From assembly GCA_963556255.1 (NCBI GenBank), contig OY744610.1:15449339-15513338 (forward strand): 64,000 bases of DNA, given 5' to 3'. This DNA is from Allolobophora icterica (lineage: Eukaryota > Annelida > Clitellata > Crassiclitellata > Lumbricidae). This document shows, piece after piece, positions 1 to 12,068 of the stretch (positions within the stretch are counted from its first letter, which is position 1; every line of letters starts with the position of its first letter). The notes under the pieces were generated by a model. That model worked only from the letters and a program-made list of their open reading frames with translations. It ran no database searches and was not told where the DNA came from. The position numbers were made by a program, and so were the translations under genes.

Positions 1-289
1 AGACCCTCCCAACTCTCAATCCCGTTTTCCTCGGGATTTTAGCCCGCCCATAATTGTTCAGTTCCGGCACCTATTGTTCATATTGTTCATATTCATGCGC
101 CGACTGTGGCTGCAGATAGTCATAAGTTTTGAGCTCGTGATTTATCTTCGTTTTTTCATGCTACGAAGGTTTATTTTACATGTGTTTCACATTAGCGATT
201 CGTTTTGTCGGTGTCTTGCCATCTGTTTCATTTGGGATTAACTATTTTGACTTTTCTTCGACTTCTTGGGCTGTTTTAATAGCGTTAAA

Positions 290-3045
290 ATGCCTACAAA
301 GGAAGAATTTAAGCGTACGACGTACACACGTGACCAGTTGCTCAGCCTGCGTACACTCGGACCCGATCTAAAGCAATGCCTTCGTACACACGTTGACTCG
401 CTAATTGCTATCGTGGGTGCAGAGGCGGGCAACACCGAAGACCGGTCCCTGTGTACACCGAATCTGGCTCATCGGGCGTCCTTATCATCTCAGGCAACCG
501 TCCAGTCAGACAGCTGCAGAATCAGACCCAGGCAGCTAACATCAGTGCTGCCCCTGCACAACACACGGAGCCGGTTTTGATTCGTCCCCGTATCGCGAGA
601 CACGCGGTACAACGTAGCAGTCTGACCCGCTTCGGTTGCCTGAATATACGCTCTGTTAACAACAAAGTTGATGACGTCAGAGTGATTATGCAGTAGGAGC
701 AGCTCCAAGTGCTTGCCCTGACAGAAACCTGGCACGAGGACCCTGACTGCACGACCATCAAGCGTCTCCGAGGCCTTGGACTAAACGTGTTAGAGGCTGC
801 TAGACCGATCGAGGATAAGCGACGCCAGGAAAAGGTTAAATTTGTTAACCATGGTGGCGTTGCCATCGTCGCCACGCACGGCGTCGCTTTATCTAAGATC
901 GATCTTAAGCAGAAGGCAACAACGTTCGAGTACCTGTGCTGTCGGACGACCTCTGGAGGTAGCAGTCATGTCCTCGTCGTCCTATACCGGCCTGGGTCAC
1001 AAGTAACTACGCCACAGTTCTTTGCTGAGTTCTCCTCATTTCTGGCGGCTCTTGCCAGTATGTCACTTCCAGTCACCATCACTGGAGACATTAATATTCA
1101 TTTGGAGCGTCCGATGGACAAAGAAGTGACCAAATATTATGCAATCCTGGAGACATATGGCTTCCGACAGCACGTAAAGTCGCCAACACATCGACTCGGC
1201 GGCCTGCTGGACCACGTCATCACGTCCGAGAGCGTGTCGCCACCGGATGTCTTGGTCACCGATGTCGGGCTGTCGGACCATATGCTAGTGTCATGGCCCA
1301 TCAGTATGACACCACCAGCTCCAAATTTTATAACGATCACCAGGCGCAAGTGGCAGCATTTAGACACTGCTGCCTTCCTCGCCGAACTCTCAGAGTCTGA
1401 ACTCTGTGCCGTTATTGATCCGACGACTGATACCTCTGCTGACGATCTTGCAGATAACTTCGACTCGGCAATCGGCGGCCTTCTGGATAAGTATGCTCCC
1501 GTTTCAGAGTTCACTGTGCGGGAGCGTTCTCACCAGCCCTGGTTTGACAACGATTGCCGTGAGGTTAGGCGGACGGCTCGACGTCTGGCCCGGCGTTGCC
1601 AGACCAAAGCTGCTGGTGCAGAATATAAGCAAGCCTGGCGCACAGCTCTGCGTGCGGCTAGGAAACTGTCCCATCAGAAGGCCTCTGATTACTGGAAGTC
1701 GAAAATCACGTCGGCGGGTTCAAATCAGCGTCATGTGTGGCAGTCAGTGAACCAGCTGCTTGGAGATGGCAAAAACACTGCCACAGCTGGGTCTTTCCTT
1801 GCTGCTACATATCATGACTACATGGATACAAAAATCGCCGAGATCCGAGCATCGACATCTGACGCAAATGAGGCAATTTTTGCTAATTGCTCAACTCCAG
1901 GCATGTGCGAGTTTCTCCCAGTCACCACGGAAGATGTCATAAAAGTTATTGTATCATCACCAGCGAAACAGTGCTCTCTTGACATAATTCCAACGTGGTT
2001 GATGAAGGAGACGGCTCCGCTGCTGGCGCCTTTCATAGCTCGGATGTTTAATCATTCTTTTGCCATCGGCCGTTTCCCGTCCAAATGGAAACACGCAACG
2101 GTCAAGCCACTCCTTAAGAAAGCTGGAGCCGATGAATCGTCACCTGCGAACTTCAGACCGGTCTCAAATCTAACGTTCGTATCAAAAGTACTCGAGCGCA
2201 TTGCCAACCACCAGCTGACCGAGTACCTGTCTGAATCTCGCCTTCTTCCTCGGTTTCAGTCTGCCTACAGGCGTGGTCATTCCATCGAGACTGCGCTCCT
2301 TAAGGTGTTCTCGGACCTAGTCAGTGCTATAGGTTCAGGCCAACTGACGCTTCTGTCACTACTTGATATGTCGGCTGCATTCGACACGGTTGACCACAAC
2401 ATCTTACTTCAGCGACTCTCGTGCTCCTTCGGAATCAAGGATAGAGCGCTCAGTTGGCTTGAATCCTATATAAGAGGACGCACACAATCCGTCCATTTGG
2501 CAGCGGAGGAGACGACACCTAGGCTAGTAACATGCGGTGTTCCACAAGGTTCAGTTCTTGGCCCTCTCCTGTTTATACTATATACGGCCGATGTGGAGAG
2601 AATAATAGAAGCACATGGCCTCCTCCACCACTGCTATGCAGATGATACACAGCTTCACTTCTTCTGTGAACCATCACAAACCGCTGAGCTGAAGCAGAGA
2701 GTGCTGCTGTGTATCGAACGCATCTCAGAGTGGATGGCGTCTAACCGTCTCAAACTCAATCCATCGAAGACTGAGTTCTTATGGTGTACCACCCTCCGGC
2801 GTCGCCATCTACTTTCCGGCAGTATCTTCACCCTTGGTGATGCAGAAATTCAACCAGCTGACACCATTCGCAACCTTGGAGTCCACTTTGATAGCTGTAT
2901 GACCATGACGGACCATGGGCGTCCAGCAATGAGAGAAAGAAGATGAGGCACACAGAGATGGACATATGCATATTATGCAGTCATGGGCATGAAGTTATCA
3001 GCAGATCACTAGACACCGGCGCAATAGAAATTACTACTCACAAGG
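290..3045 (+). mobile_element. Degraded CR1/L2-like non-LTR retrotransposon (endonuclease plus reverse transcriptase)
   Basis: The coding frame starts at the ATG at 290 and shifts near 450-480. It then runs from 451 to 2946, interrupted only by a TAG at 694-696. The N-terminal part is an apurinic-type (EEP) endonuclease with the motifs CLNIRS, LTETW, GDINIH, LLDHVI and LSDH. It is followed by a reverse transcriptase with FRPVSNLTFVSKVLERI, FDTVDH, VPQGSVLGPLLF and the catalytic YADD. The frame breaks off in the thumb region after NLGVHFDS. Roughly the last 100 residues are missing, yet a 3' tail (ACACCGGCGCAATAGAA, about 3013) matches the tail at 42386, so there is an internal deletion. The clade assignment rests on motif style only. 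The copy is non-functional because of the stop, the frameshift and the deletion. Confidence 0.9.
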
Positions 3046-3137
3046 ACCGTGATTGTTTTGTTTTTAAATAAATGTCTAAAGAAATAACTTTCAAATAAAA
3101 ACCACACTTTCTAAATAAATACTCTCATAGCCGAACT

Positions 3138-3234
3138 GTGTGATGTTAACAGGTTTGTGAAATGCTAACAGGTATGTGATAAGTTAACAGGTTTGTGATA
3201 TATTAACAGGTTTGTGATATGCTAACAGGTTTGT
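3138..3234. repeat. Short tandem repeat, about 20-bp unit, five copies
   Basis: Five imperfect copies of a unit resembling GTGATATGTTAACAGGTTT follow each other directly. The units differ by one to three bases, mainly in the A/T-rich part before TTAACAG or CTAACAG. No function is evident. It lies just downstream of the LINE tail. Confidence 0.85.
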
Positions 3235-4289
3235 TCTGCCAACATAACCACACGAATAATGTGAATGTAGTACCACGCGTTTTCTATAACGAACATAATA
3301 TGACCTCGACCAGCAGAATTGATCGGGTGAGATCCTTCACGACCGCTGCCTGGTTTGAATGGGTACCATAACATTTAAGATTCCGTGTACTGATCTTGCT
3401 AGCACTCATGGAAAAGGAGCCCATATAGGGCCGACAATCAACAATGTGGGACCCGTATAATAATAGAGCCCATATTGGTCCCATCAAATGCCCACGGAAA
3501 TGCTCGCAGGTTAAGCGAGTATTATATAGCCTGTCACATGGGGCTCTCTCAATGTGGGATGGAGGAGATACACTCGCTCGATTTGACGACTGTGTTATGA
3601 TTGCTGGCGAGAATAAATTTCGGTGTAGGGCTCGAAGCCCGAAGCCTAAAGTCGGCAAACCCAACCCCCGAGACGAAGCTGGCCTAATGATTATAAAGAA
3701 AGAGCATTAGCTACAATCAGTGCCTCTGGACGACTTTTTTATATAAGAGACTCAGAAGTCACTCAGCACTGTAAATTAATTTATTATTATACATCAGCAT
3801 CACGCACGGTCCACAACAAAAGTTAATACAAGGCAAAACTGAAATAAGAAGTAAATATACAGTTTTTTCAATTAAAATCAGTTTATTTCCAGAACGTTAA
3901 TCCCCCACTTCTGGAACCATGGGATATCGTTCTCCCAACTTCCCCATTGGTAGACGCTACTGGCTACAGATAAAGTATACTCTTGCACTAATAAACGAAT
4001 AAGAAACACAAATTGTCGTAAGTTTAATACTAATGTACTGCATTTGACGAAATGACTTGCTTAGGTTCACTCGGTATTTGAAAGTGTACTATGGAAATAC
4101 CTTTTATTTGAAGTACCGAAAAGCAATACAAACGACTAGGCTATTAAATAGATTTTAATAGGAATGTGTCGAATAACTTTTTATTTATGTCTATGCCTTA
4201 GTCGGTTGGATCTGTAACAATTATTACAGATATAACACTATAGTTACTTCTATGATAATTAGGGACTAACGTTAAAAACTACGGGTTTG

Positions 4290-4625
4290 AAAAAGTCAAT
4301 GTGACAGTTGAATAATCGCAAGTACGCATTTAAAACAACAAATATTAAAAATCAAAGCTTTCCACACCTTAATACTGGTGCTGTTGATCAGAGTAAGGAT
4401 TGAAAGCAATGACGCTTAATAGTTGCCATCTTCAAAGATCAGTTCAGTTGTGTGGCCAGCTATTTCTACATGGATTGAATTGAACAGATTAAATTTTCAC
4501 GACGCCTCACGGCATAAAAGGAAGTTTCGGTCGATGGAAAACAATTTTCGGCAGTTTTCATCGTAGCTAAACAGTTCAGCGGTACTAAGGAGATCCAGTA
4601 TTTGTAGGTCTGCAGGTCTGTTACC
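4290..4625. repeat. Diverged copy of the region at 13010-13360
   Basis: Reading along the + strand, this segment and 13010-13360 share an ordered series of words: AATAATCGCA, ACAACAAATATTAA, CTTTCCA, ACTGGTGC, CAGTTGTGT and GTAGGTCTG. The spacing is similar, so they look homologous over about 330 bp. The second copy lies about 1 kb downstream of Mab-21 copy 1. This one may therefore mark the 3' flank of a lost duplicate, or simply be a dispersed repeat. No coding content is established. Confidence 0.55.
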
Positions 4626-5819
4626 TTGATTAAGCTCAACCAATATAATGTCTGAAATACCTGTGTCGTAATCTTCCATCAGCCGTTATGGACTTGGTAG
4701 TTAAAACTACGCAGTTTGCACTCTAGAAATGTCAGTTTGTGTGCAGACTAATTAGTTCACTGCTAATTGTATTTAGAATTATCTTATACCCTACCCTATA
4801 GCAGTACTTAGTTTTGGTACTTTATAAATGTGTACCAGTTGCGTAATGCGTAATTGCAGAAGTCATAATCCAAGAAACATGCGTGTAAGCTTTACGGATC
4901 ACCAAAGCAACATCGATAATGTAGCTAACTCCTTGTGCGCAATGACGGAGCCTCACTTAAAATAATTCCACAAATATTCAGAGCTTTAAAATTTATTTAG
5001 AGCTGAAAATGGTATATGGCTAGATTTTTAGCCTTTGAAAATATATGGATGAAACGAGTGGAATTTATTGAAACGGTAATCTGAGGGCGGCGTATAGAAC
5101 TATCAGTGAGCGTGTGTGGCTCTATATTAGAAGGAACTCGGGTCATAAGCAAATATACGTCGTCATTTAATGCAGGCTTTTAGTAGCAATCATTAGAGAT
5201 AATTCGCTCCAACAGGATCCTGGCTAAACAGTTAATGGGTTTGTTATTTCATATTTCGTGGCCTGTTTATGTTTCCGTGTTTAACTGAAAATAGCATTTT
5301 GAAAAACTATGCTGTGGTTGCCCGTCAGATTGATAACTACGTAACTAGAATTTCAACTGCAAATGTAAATGCAGACATTTTATATAGCGACTCTATAATT
5401 TATATATCTCGTAGATTACTGGCGCCATGTTAATTTAGTTGTGTCAGCGATATCGAACTTTATACCTTCGTGTTCGAGACTGTTGAATCAGTAGCCTAGG
5501 TCTCAGTCCAACCTCAAAATAAAGTATGGTTTAGTTTATAAAATGTTGGTCCGAGGAGTTGACGCTTTTAAAACGGAACCTCTACGTTCAAGAGTCCACG
5601 GGTTATGAGTTACAAGGAGCGTAGTTTGCAAAAGCTCATTTTGCAGAGTGTCCTGAAGTGTGTAAACTTCTATTGAGTGCCTAAAGGCTAAGTTACGCAT
5701 TAATCCACATCTTCTGGCATAGACGTTTCGATGAGGACTCGGATGCTGGATGGTTAACTTGTGACCCAGGTGTGAAGTAGCCAGCATGGTCCGTGAGACA
5801 GGTCCTTGGTGGCAGACAT

Positions 5820-6060
5820 CTGGGCATTGCAAGATTTGAGTCAAGATGAAACCGTGTCATGAACTGCTTGATCAAAATTACGACTATTAGCTTTCTATCT
5901 AATATCCATGAGAGTGAGTAACTGAAGATTTTCTATTACTACCGAAGTGTTGACTTTGTTCTGTTCAACTACCCAACTTGTCATCTCGTCAAATCTAACC
6001 CAGCTATGGCCTGGTTTCAATTCCCAAATTCGGCCTTCTGAGAAATTCAACCGATGTATA
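5820..6060. repeat. Diverged direct duplicate, first copy (second at 6325-6545)
   Basis: Both segments contain in order GGGCATTGCAAGATT or GGGCATAGCAAGATT, GTGTCATGAACTG, GCTTTCTATC, AATTTTCTAT-type words and CAACTCG- or CATCTCGTCAAATC-type words, at matching spacing. Read on the minus strand both give similar short peptides (for example WVxxxxxxxWxVEQ), but with stops. They may be decayed exons or introns of a duplicated gene. I do not recognise the product. Confidence 0.5.
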
Positions 6061-6204
6061 GCGTTGGTTCATCGTCTCCTAAACTCGGCCATCAGACAGA
6101 CTCAACCATCACCGACGCTTCATCGAAAGTATCTGTCATAAAGAAAATGTCGGCAGTTGCGTGTTTGTCGGTGTGTAGGCCTTTATTTATTCTATGATCT
6201 AACT

Positions 6205-6310
6205 CAATAATCTTTCATTATCTTCTTGTCTGGTCCACTCCTGCACTGGTTCATTCCACTGGAGAACGTGACCTCAAAGACAGAACTCCGGGATCTCAAG
6301 CTGCCAACGA
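6205..6310 (-). pseudogene. Relic of a BTB-domain exon (BTBD-like)
   Basis: On the minus strand this stretch aligns base for base with the BTB exon of the gene at 22035-24787. It keeps the equivalent of SRSPVFEAMFSSGM (here roughly SRSSVFEVTFSSGMN) followed by CRSGP. The match fades on both sides and small indels break the frame. It is therefore a fragment of a second BTB-BACK-PHR gene. It lies about 3 kb upstream of Mab-21 copy 1, showing that both families were once neighbours here too. Confidence 0.65.
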
Positions 6311-6324
6311 TTTTTCCTCAAACA

Positions 6325-6545
6325 ATTGGGCATAGCAAGATTGGTTTCACACTGAAACTGTGTCATGAACTGTTTCATCCAAATTAAGACGCTTTCTATC
6401 CAATGTCATTGAATTAGTAATTGAAAATTTTCTATGACTGACAAATGGTTGATTTTACCCTGTTCTACTTCCCAAGTTCCAACTCGACAAATCAAGACCC
6501 AGCTCTGCACTTTATGGAGACCATCGGCTAAACTGAAACTATCGT
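6325..6545. repeat. Diverged direct duplicate, second copy (first at 5820-6060)
   Basis: See the first copy for the shared words. This copy lies immediately next to the BTB-exon relic at 6205-6310. The duplicated material may therefore have been intronic or flanking sequence of that lost BTB gene. Confidence 0.5.
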
Positions 6546-7289
6546 CACCAAGCACAGCGAGTTGAACGTCCTTGCGCAACATAATTTTATGCACACATCA
6601 ACTCAATCACTTTCCTTCTAGCATTTGATATTTCATTTCGACGAAGTTCTGTCAACATATGTGTGTGACTGGAGACCTACCAGGTATTGACTTCTATGTT
6701 GTTTCAGAGATTTAAAAACCATAATATTGCGAGTTGAACGATCAGGCAGCAAGAGAGTGTGCTGAGATTGAGAAAAAATTAAGTCGCCAACACATCACAA
6801 GCATGGCTACCTAAAGCTGCCTAAGGGCTTGTAGCTTATTGAACAGCATTTAAACGCATGTTACAGTAAGCTTCCTTGAACGACCAGCATGGCCTGTGGT
6901 TAATATCACTTTTGAACGGGACATGCCTACATTAGAGACTCCCGTCTAAGCAGTGTGTTCCTATGCACTATTGGTTCTGACTTGTCATACTATTTCAGCA
7001 TGCTATGCTAAGTAAATCTAATGTGAATAGGCTACTTCAATATGTAAATGTAATGTAATGTAAGTGTAAATTTTCGAAATTTTTCAGGGCCACAGAAAAA
7101 CCTTGTCAGGGAGACCAGCTTATTTACCGGCGCTATATCAAATTAAGTCCGCAATAGCCAGGCTATCTAGTCCGTTCCGGTGTCACCAATCCTCGGAAAT
7201 TATTTCGATTTTCTGCTTCTTCTTTTATGCTGCGACATAAGTTCAAACCCCAGGCCAGTTTCTGCATCCTACTTCAACCTATGCACACT

Positions 7290-7500
7290 TAACATCCATT
7301 CACTCGCGTGCTTGGAACAGTCTTCCTGCTCATTTTCAGGAAGCTAGAAGCATTTTTGTTTAAAAAACATCTATACCTTTACTTGCTAGGCTAAAACTCC
7401 AAGCAATAGCCTTTGCGCTGGCTGTAGACAGTGTGCGTGTGTTTGTGAAGCATCCTAGAAGTAGCTTGCTACCAAAGATACTATATAAAATTAATTGTCA
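7290..7500 (+). mobile_element. 3' end of a non-LTR retrotransposon
   Basis: A short decayed frame reads like the C-terminal end of CR1/L2-type ORF2 (WNSLPAHFQEARS, then FKKHL with a frame break). A 3' tail follows with GAAGCATCCTAGAAGTAGCTTGCTACCAAAGAT. The tail recurs inverted at about 14690-14790, so it is a family-specific 3' UTR. Confidence 0.65.
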
Positions 7501-7544
7501 TAATAATTATTACAATTACAATTACTCTTGAACGAAAAACACTA

Positions 7545-8580
7545 CACTGCGCTGCATGACCTGATTTCATCCTCCAACCACCGCCCCGACGCAATCGCCT
7601 TCGATCACTTCATCCGCCACACCCTGTCAACTCTGTAGCTGTAGACCTGACGGTTATTCCCTCATGAGCTCAATCCGGCAGCCTAAACTTCATCCAAAAG
7701 TTCAACCTCCAATGTTGGAGGCAGTATTGCATTCCTAATACGTTTACCAGCTACAGTCCTCACCGCGCCCACCTGCATGAATCAGTCCTTCTAATCATCA
7801 TCTGTCACAATCAAACTGCCAGATCTAAACTAACAATCTACAATATCTACCTACTTCCTACATCATCAGCTTACTCTGCAAAACCTAATGCTTTCCTTGA
7901 GGAATTTAACTCATGTCTATCTGTTGCTGTCACCACACCCAATAAGTGTGACCTCGCCGGTGACTTTAACATCCACGTCAACACCCATTTGTTCCATTTG
8001 CATCCCAGTTTCTTTCCTCCCTAAATGCTTTCAATCTGATCCAACATATTTCTTTCTCCACTTACACATATAGCCACACTCTTGCGTTAGTCATTACTTC
8101 ACCCTCTGATCACTATCCTATATTCACTAAGATCATTATTGAGTCATCTCCTCTCCCCCACCCAAACTATGCTCATTCCGCCGTATCAGCTCTATTGACC
8201 TTGATGCATTCAAACTCAATCTTGAATCCTCATCCCTTCTCCTCAATCCCTCAACATACCAAAATGATCTCTTGTCTGCATACAATTTCATTATGTCAGA
8301 ACTCCTCAACAAACACGCTCCAGTAATCATTAAACCTGAAACTCATGCAAAAAATCCATGGTTCAATTCTTTCCTTAAAACTCTCAGATCATCGCATCGT
8401 CGTCTGGAGCAAGCATGCAGACGTTCTGGTGATGTCGCTGTTCATAATAGACTTAAAACCTTGACCAATAGATACCACAGCCAATTTCTGTCAGCCAAAA
8501 AACGTTACCTGTCATTTCTTGTTCACTCAAAATCATCCAGTCCAAGAAATCTATGGAAACCATAGACAATCTTCTTCACC
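7545..8580 (+). mobile_element. Decayed LINE endonuclease region (CR1/L2-like)
   Basis: Fragments of an EEP endonuclease are visible: a DLISSSNH-type start, then AYSAKPNAFLEEFNSCL followed by CDLAGDFNIHVN. A linker between endonuclease and reverse transcriptase follows at 8272-8565 (LNKHAPVI, KNPWFNSFL, SAKKRYLSFL). No reverse transcriptase follows and several frameshifts and stops are present. This is a separate copy from the 3' end just upstream. Confidence 0.7.
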
Positions 8581-8794
8581 GTGGTGCCTCTCACCCCTCA
8601 CAAGCTCCGACTGCTTTGCATCAGTCTTCACCGACAAAGTTTCTTCACTCCGTCTCTCATTATAGACTCATTCAAGCCCATTCGACCCAAATCCAATATC
8701 CTTACTTGAAGATTGTGTAACTCTTCTGGTTCCTACTATAATCAAGACAGCCAACCTGTCGATCGATGCGTTTTCTACGTTTTCCAAAAACTCA

Positions 8795-8862
8795 GTTGTT
8801 GGTAAATCACTTCTCGTGATTTAACAACAAGATGTTGCCCTACGTTTAGTAGGGCAACATCT
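8795..8862. repeat. Two adjacent hairpins
   Basis: The first hairpin (8795-8828) pairs GTTGTTGGTAAATCAC with GTGATTTAACAAC around a 5-nt loop, with a two-base bulge. The second (8830-8862) is a perfect 14-bp stem, AGATGTTGCCCTAC with GTAGGGCAACATCT, around a 5-nt loop. They are separated by one base. Function unknown. Confidence 0.85.
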
Positions 8863-9224
8863 TATTCAATGCCTGGTGTCTAACCTACATTATACTTATT
8901 GTTCTGGTTTTTATTCCGAAAAAGAAGGGCCAGAGGTCGCTGACATGGTCTTCATGAGTTGGGTTAGTATAAGTAGACCGGGTCAAGTTATTAGACTTCA
9001 TGATGGATCGCTGATTGCTGGAATTATCGTTACATCAGACATTACCAATTGCTCTCGCTCTACACCATTGACGCAACTTGGATAAGAAACTCACAACAAG
9101 ATATCTCCTGGACACTGTGGATAGGAATCTGTTGGTTGGGATCATCGAGTGTGAGGTCAGTTTCTACATAACGGTTCAGACTGTACACGTCACAACTCGA
9201 ATGTCAACTGGTGTCAATCAGAAA

Positions 9225-9251
9225 CAGTTTTGATTCGTTTTATTCAGAATA
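9225..9251 (+). promoter_or_regulatory. Putative 3' splice acceptor before the copy 1 start codon
   Basis: A T-rich run ends in TTTTATTCAG at 9247, four bases before the ATG. The three other family members have an equivalent acceptor just upstream of their ATGs, so it is probably real. The donor and leader exon were not located. Confidence 0.55.
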
Positions 9252-12068
9252 ATGGAAGACGTTTCACAATTCATCGTTGGCACATGTCATTTTCATCCTA
9301 AGTCGTTTAGTGATGCTTTCGATTCCATGCAATTTATATTTACGGCTCCATCAGATGTGGCGCAACATCAATTTCTGTGTGGCAGCTTTAAGGAATTCTA
9401 CATTGAACCTTTACAATCATGCATCGACGATATCGACATTATGGTGTCGAATGCCGATGAGCTGGCCTTCACAGACGACAATCCAGTTTTACCAGACGAT
9501 ATACGTGGCTATCTCGACACGATAAAATGTTTCCATATTACGTCAAACACTGACTATCCCGGTTTTGTTCAGCTACGATATTTTGGAAACATGAGGTATA
9601 ATTGGAATAACAAACAGTTTGAATTTCAGAAGACGAACGATTTCAGGAATTTTGTGTTAGTTACGAAGGTTGAGAGTATCAATTGCAACGAGGATATTCG
9701 AGGATACTGCGTGGTTGGTCCAGCGTTTAAGTGCACGTTGGAACTCAACGTGTTCTCTGACTTCGTTCCATGCATACGGTGCCCACAGTGGCCAAAAGAA
9801 GCAAAAAATTGGGTTTTTCGTCGAAGAAGCCATGGGTGGCCGACGACTGCCATCATCCAGAAAATAGTAAAGATCGGTTGCCTCGTAGTTAATGCAAAGC
9901 ATCCTGCTTGCAGAAATGATACAGACCAGTGGAGGCTGTCATTTTCAGCTGCGGAAGTCATTTTACTTCAGAGTTGGACTCCAGATCAACAGATTGTCTA
10001 CCACATGATCAGATTCTTTGCCAAGAGAGAACTAATCAGAAAAGATTGTCCAAAGGAAGATGAGGTTCTATGTACATACCATTTTAAAACACTGATGCTG
10101 TGGTTCTGTGAAGACATGCCACACGACTGGTGGAATTCCACTCCTGTAATTGAGATATGCTGTTATTTATTACGAAAGCTTTCTCAATGGCTAAAGATGA
10201 ACTATTGTCCGAATTATTTTATTCCTCAAGCAAACCTGTTTCATAAACGCATGAACAATAAAATAGTTAATAAGACTACTTGGCGCTTGAATGAACTTTG
10301 CCATTGTGACGTTCTTACTGGTTGGTTTGCGGAGAAGTACATACGCCCAATATTAGAGAGAGTTTCATTCATCTCTTACACGAAGGATGTGATGACAGAC
10401 TTTGGCGAATGCATGCTGCGTATCTGCGAGATAATGGATACAGGGAAACTGAGATTCTTTAATTGGGAGTTTTCGAACACGTTTTTTAACTGTGTACAGT
10501 ACACTGTTAAGAAGGCCATACGGCAAAAAAGCTATGCATGTCGCAGATACTTGCAGTGTGTCCACGGAACAGTAAAAATTATGCAGAAAATATTTGATCT
10601 AGATTTATTTCTATCAACAGTAGAGTTCTCATCCAGTTTTCCACTATTTGCAAAAGTACTTTTGATTTTGCATGCCGCAAATGCATTGAGCTGGCAGCAA
10701 ATAACGTACGATAGCGACATTATCACGGAATTTGTGAGAGAAGTTTCATGGCAACCGAAAGTATTGAAGTCTAAGCATCACAACTTTCCAAAACCCAATA
10801 TAACAAGTCTAGACAGAAGTTTCGTCCTTTTCTTGACAGCACAAAGTCTCATGGAAAATATGACCGGAGCAATAAGTACTCTAGAATTCAAACTCATCTC
10901 TCAAATGTCAAAGGGTCTTCTTGGAGAAGCTTTAGATTGTGAGGATTCTAAATCTAAAACTATCGCCAGTGCAACTTTGGTCTACATCGCGGCTCTACAT
11001 TTTGCCGCTTCAGAATACCAAATTGTCGTAGACCTTTGCTCGAGAGTGATCATAAATCAAACTGCCCAAACAACTGAGGAAGAGAAAGAAACGATGAATG
11101 CTGGGTGTTTGCTTTACATTGAAGACATTGTTAGAATCTTAGGATTTTGTCTTCTTTTCAGACGGATTAAATACGATTTCCATTACAACATGAGAGTGTA
11201 TCTTCTTGATCTGCATATTACACCAGAGATATTTGCTCACTATTTAATACATGTACTGAAAGTAAAAAGGCTAAAACATTTACGAGTTTTTTACGATTCC
11301 CGAACCCCAGCATTTCCGTTGGATAAAATTCTACTGTCTGTAACAAAATGGAAATCTTCAATATTAAACAGGTTGGACAGTAGTTTACTCGTGTATGAGA
11401 TAACCGATCCTATTAATGAATCGGAGGTGCCCAATAAACGTTCTTTGCTAAACGAAGACGACATCGTTCGATTGCTCATGGAATATTCCTTAGAAAATAT
11501 GACATCATTTTACAATGCCATATGCAAAGATCTTGGCATTCGCTGCAACACAGCTGAATGTTACCTTGCTGCTCATCTTTACAAGTGTCGTAAATATCCT
11601 GAAGTCTTGCATTTGTGTGAACGAATTTTCGAAGAGCCTGATCTTCGAGACGACTTGAGGGAACTTTCGTTTGCAAATGTAATTGTGATGGCACCGCTTG
11701 ACTCTTATTTCGACAGAGATGTTCAATGCTTACTTGGGTTTCACACACTGTTTTGCTCTTTGTATGCTCTAAATGAGCATTTGTGGAAATTAAAAGGGAA
11801 AAGCGAGTCGATGTTCCAGATGTTTTTTACCAGATTCGTTTACATGGATAAACAATTACCTTCGATACTAATGTCCTCTCTTTACTCTATTGTGTGCCAT
11901 TATTTTCTTGGAAGACATTTCCTAGCAAGGTACTTGAAAACGAGGTGCCTGATTGACTGTAATTATTCGATTTCAGAAGTAATGCTCGATTTTAAGAAAC
12001 TTAAAAGCAACCTTCCATTTCAGCACATGATGCTTTGCTTTCTTCGGCAAAAACTTCGACGACTTTAG
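9248..12068 (+). CDS. Mab-21/cGAS-like nucleotidyltransferase with long TPR-like C-terminal region, copy 1 (intact)
   Basis: The coding sequence starts at the ATG at 9252 and is a single open exon of 938 residues. Residues 1 to about 350 form a Mab-21 nucleotidyltransferase. The loop is CGS (43-45), the metal-binding pair is D60 and D62 in IDDIDIM, and a third acidic residue, D170, lies in SDFVPC before CPQWP. The helical half carries WRLSFSAAEVILLQSW (227-242) and CTYHFKTLMLW (274-284). Metazoan relatives include cGAS and cGAS-like receptors, which make cyclic dinucleotides after sensing nucleic acid, and MAB21L proteins, which are not known enzymes. With the triad kept, activity is plausible but inferred. 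The remaining 590 residues are helical, with TPR-like segments near 573-605 and 770-802. No signal peptide or membrane span is obvious. A splice acceptor (TTTTATTCAG, ending at 9247) lies 4 nt before the ATG, which supports this start and an upstream leader exon. Confidence 0.9.

Larger units (their letters stand above)
3235..7280. other. Long non-coding stretch with old dispersed repeats
   Basis: No convincing gene. Short pieces resemble other parts of the window. About 3300-3350 matches, in reverse complement, 55550-55595 (TGAAGGATCTCACCCGATCA). About 3900-3965 resembles the 3' tail of the LINE at 53239-53320. About 4290-4625 matches the region downstream of Mab-21 copy 1. About 5820-6060 and 6325-6545 are diverged copies of each other. 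The open frames here are short and carry no recognisable domain, apart from the BTB relic annotated separately. Confidence 0.6.

Noticed and set aside
3444..3710. 88-codon frame with GP- and IGP-type words
   Set aside because: No domain and a dispersed-repeat-like composition; not supported as a gene.
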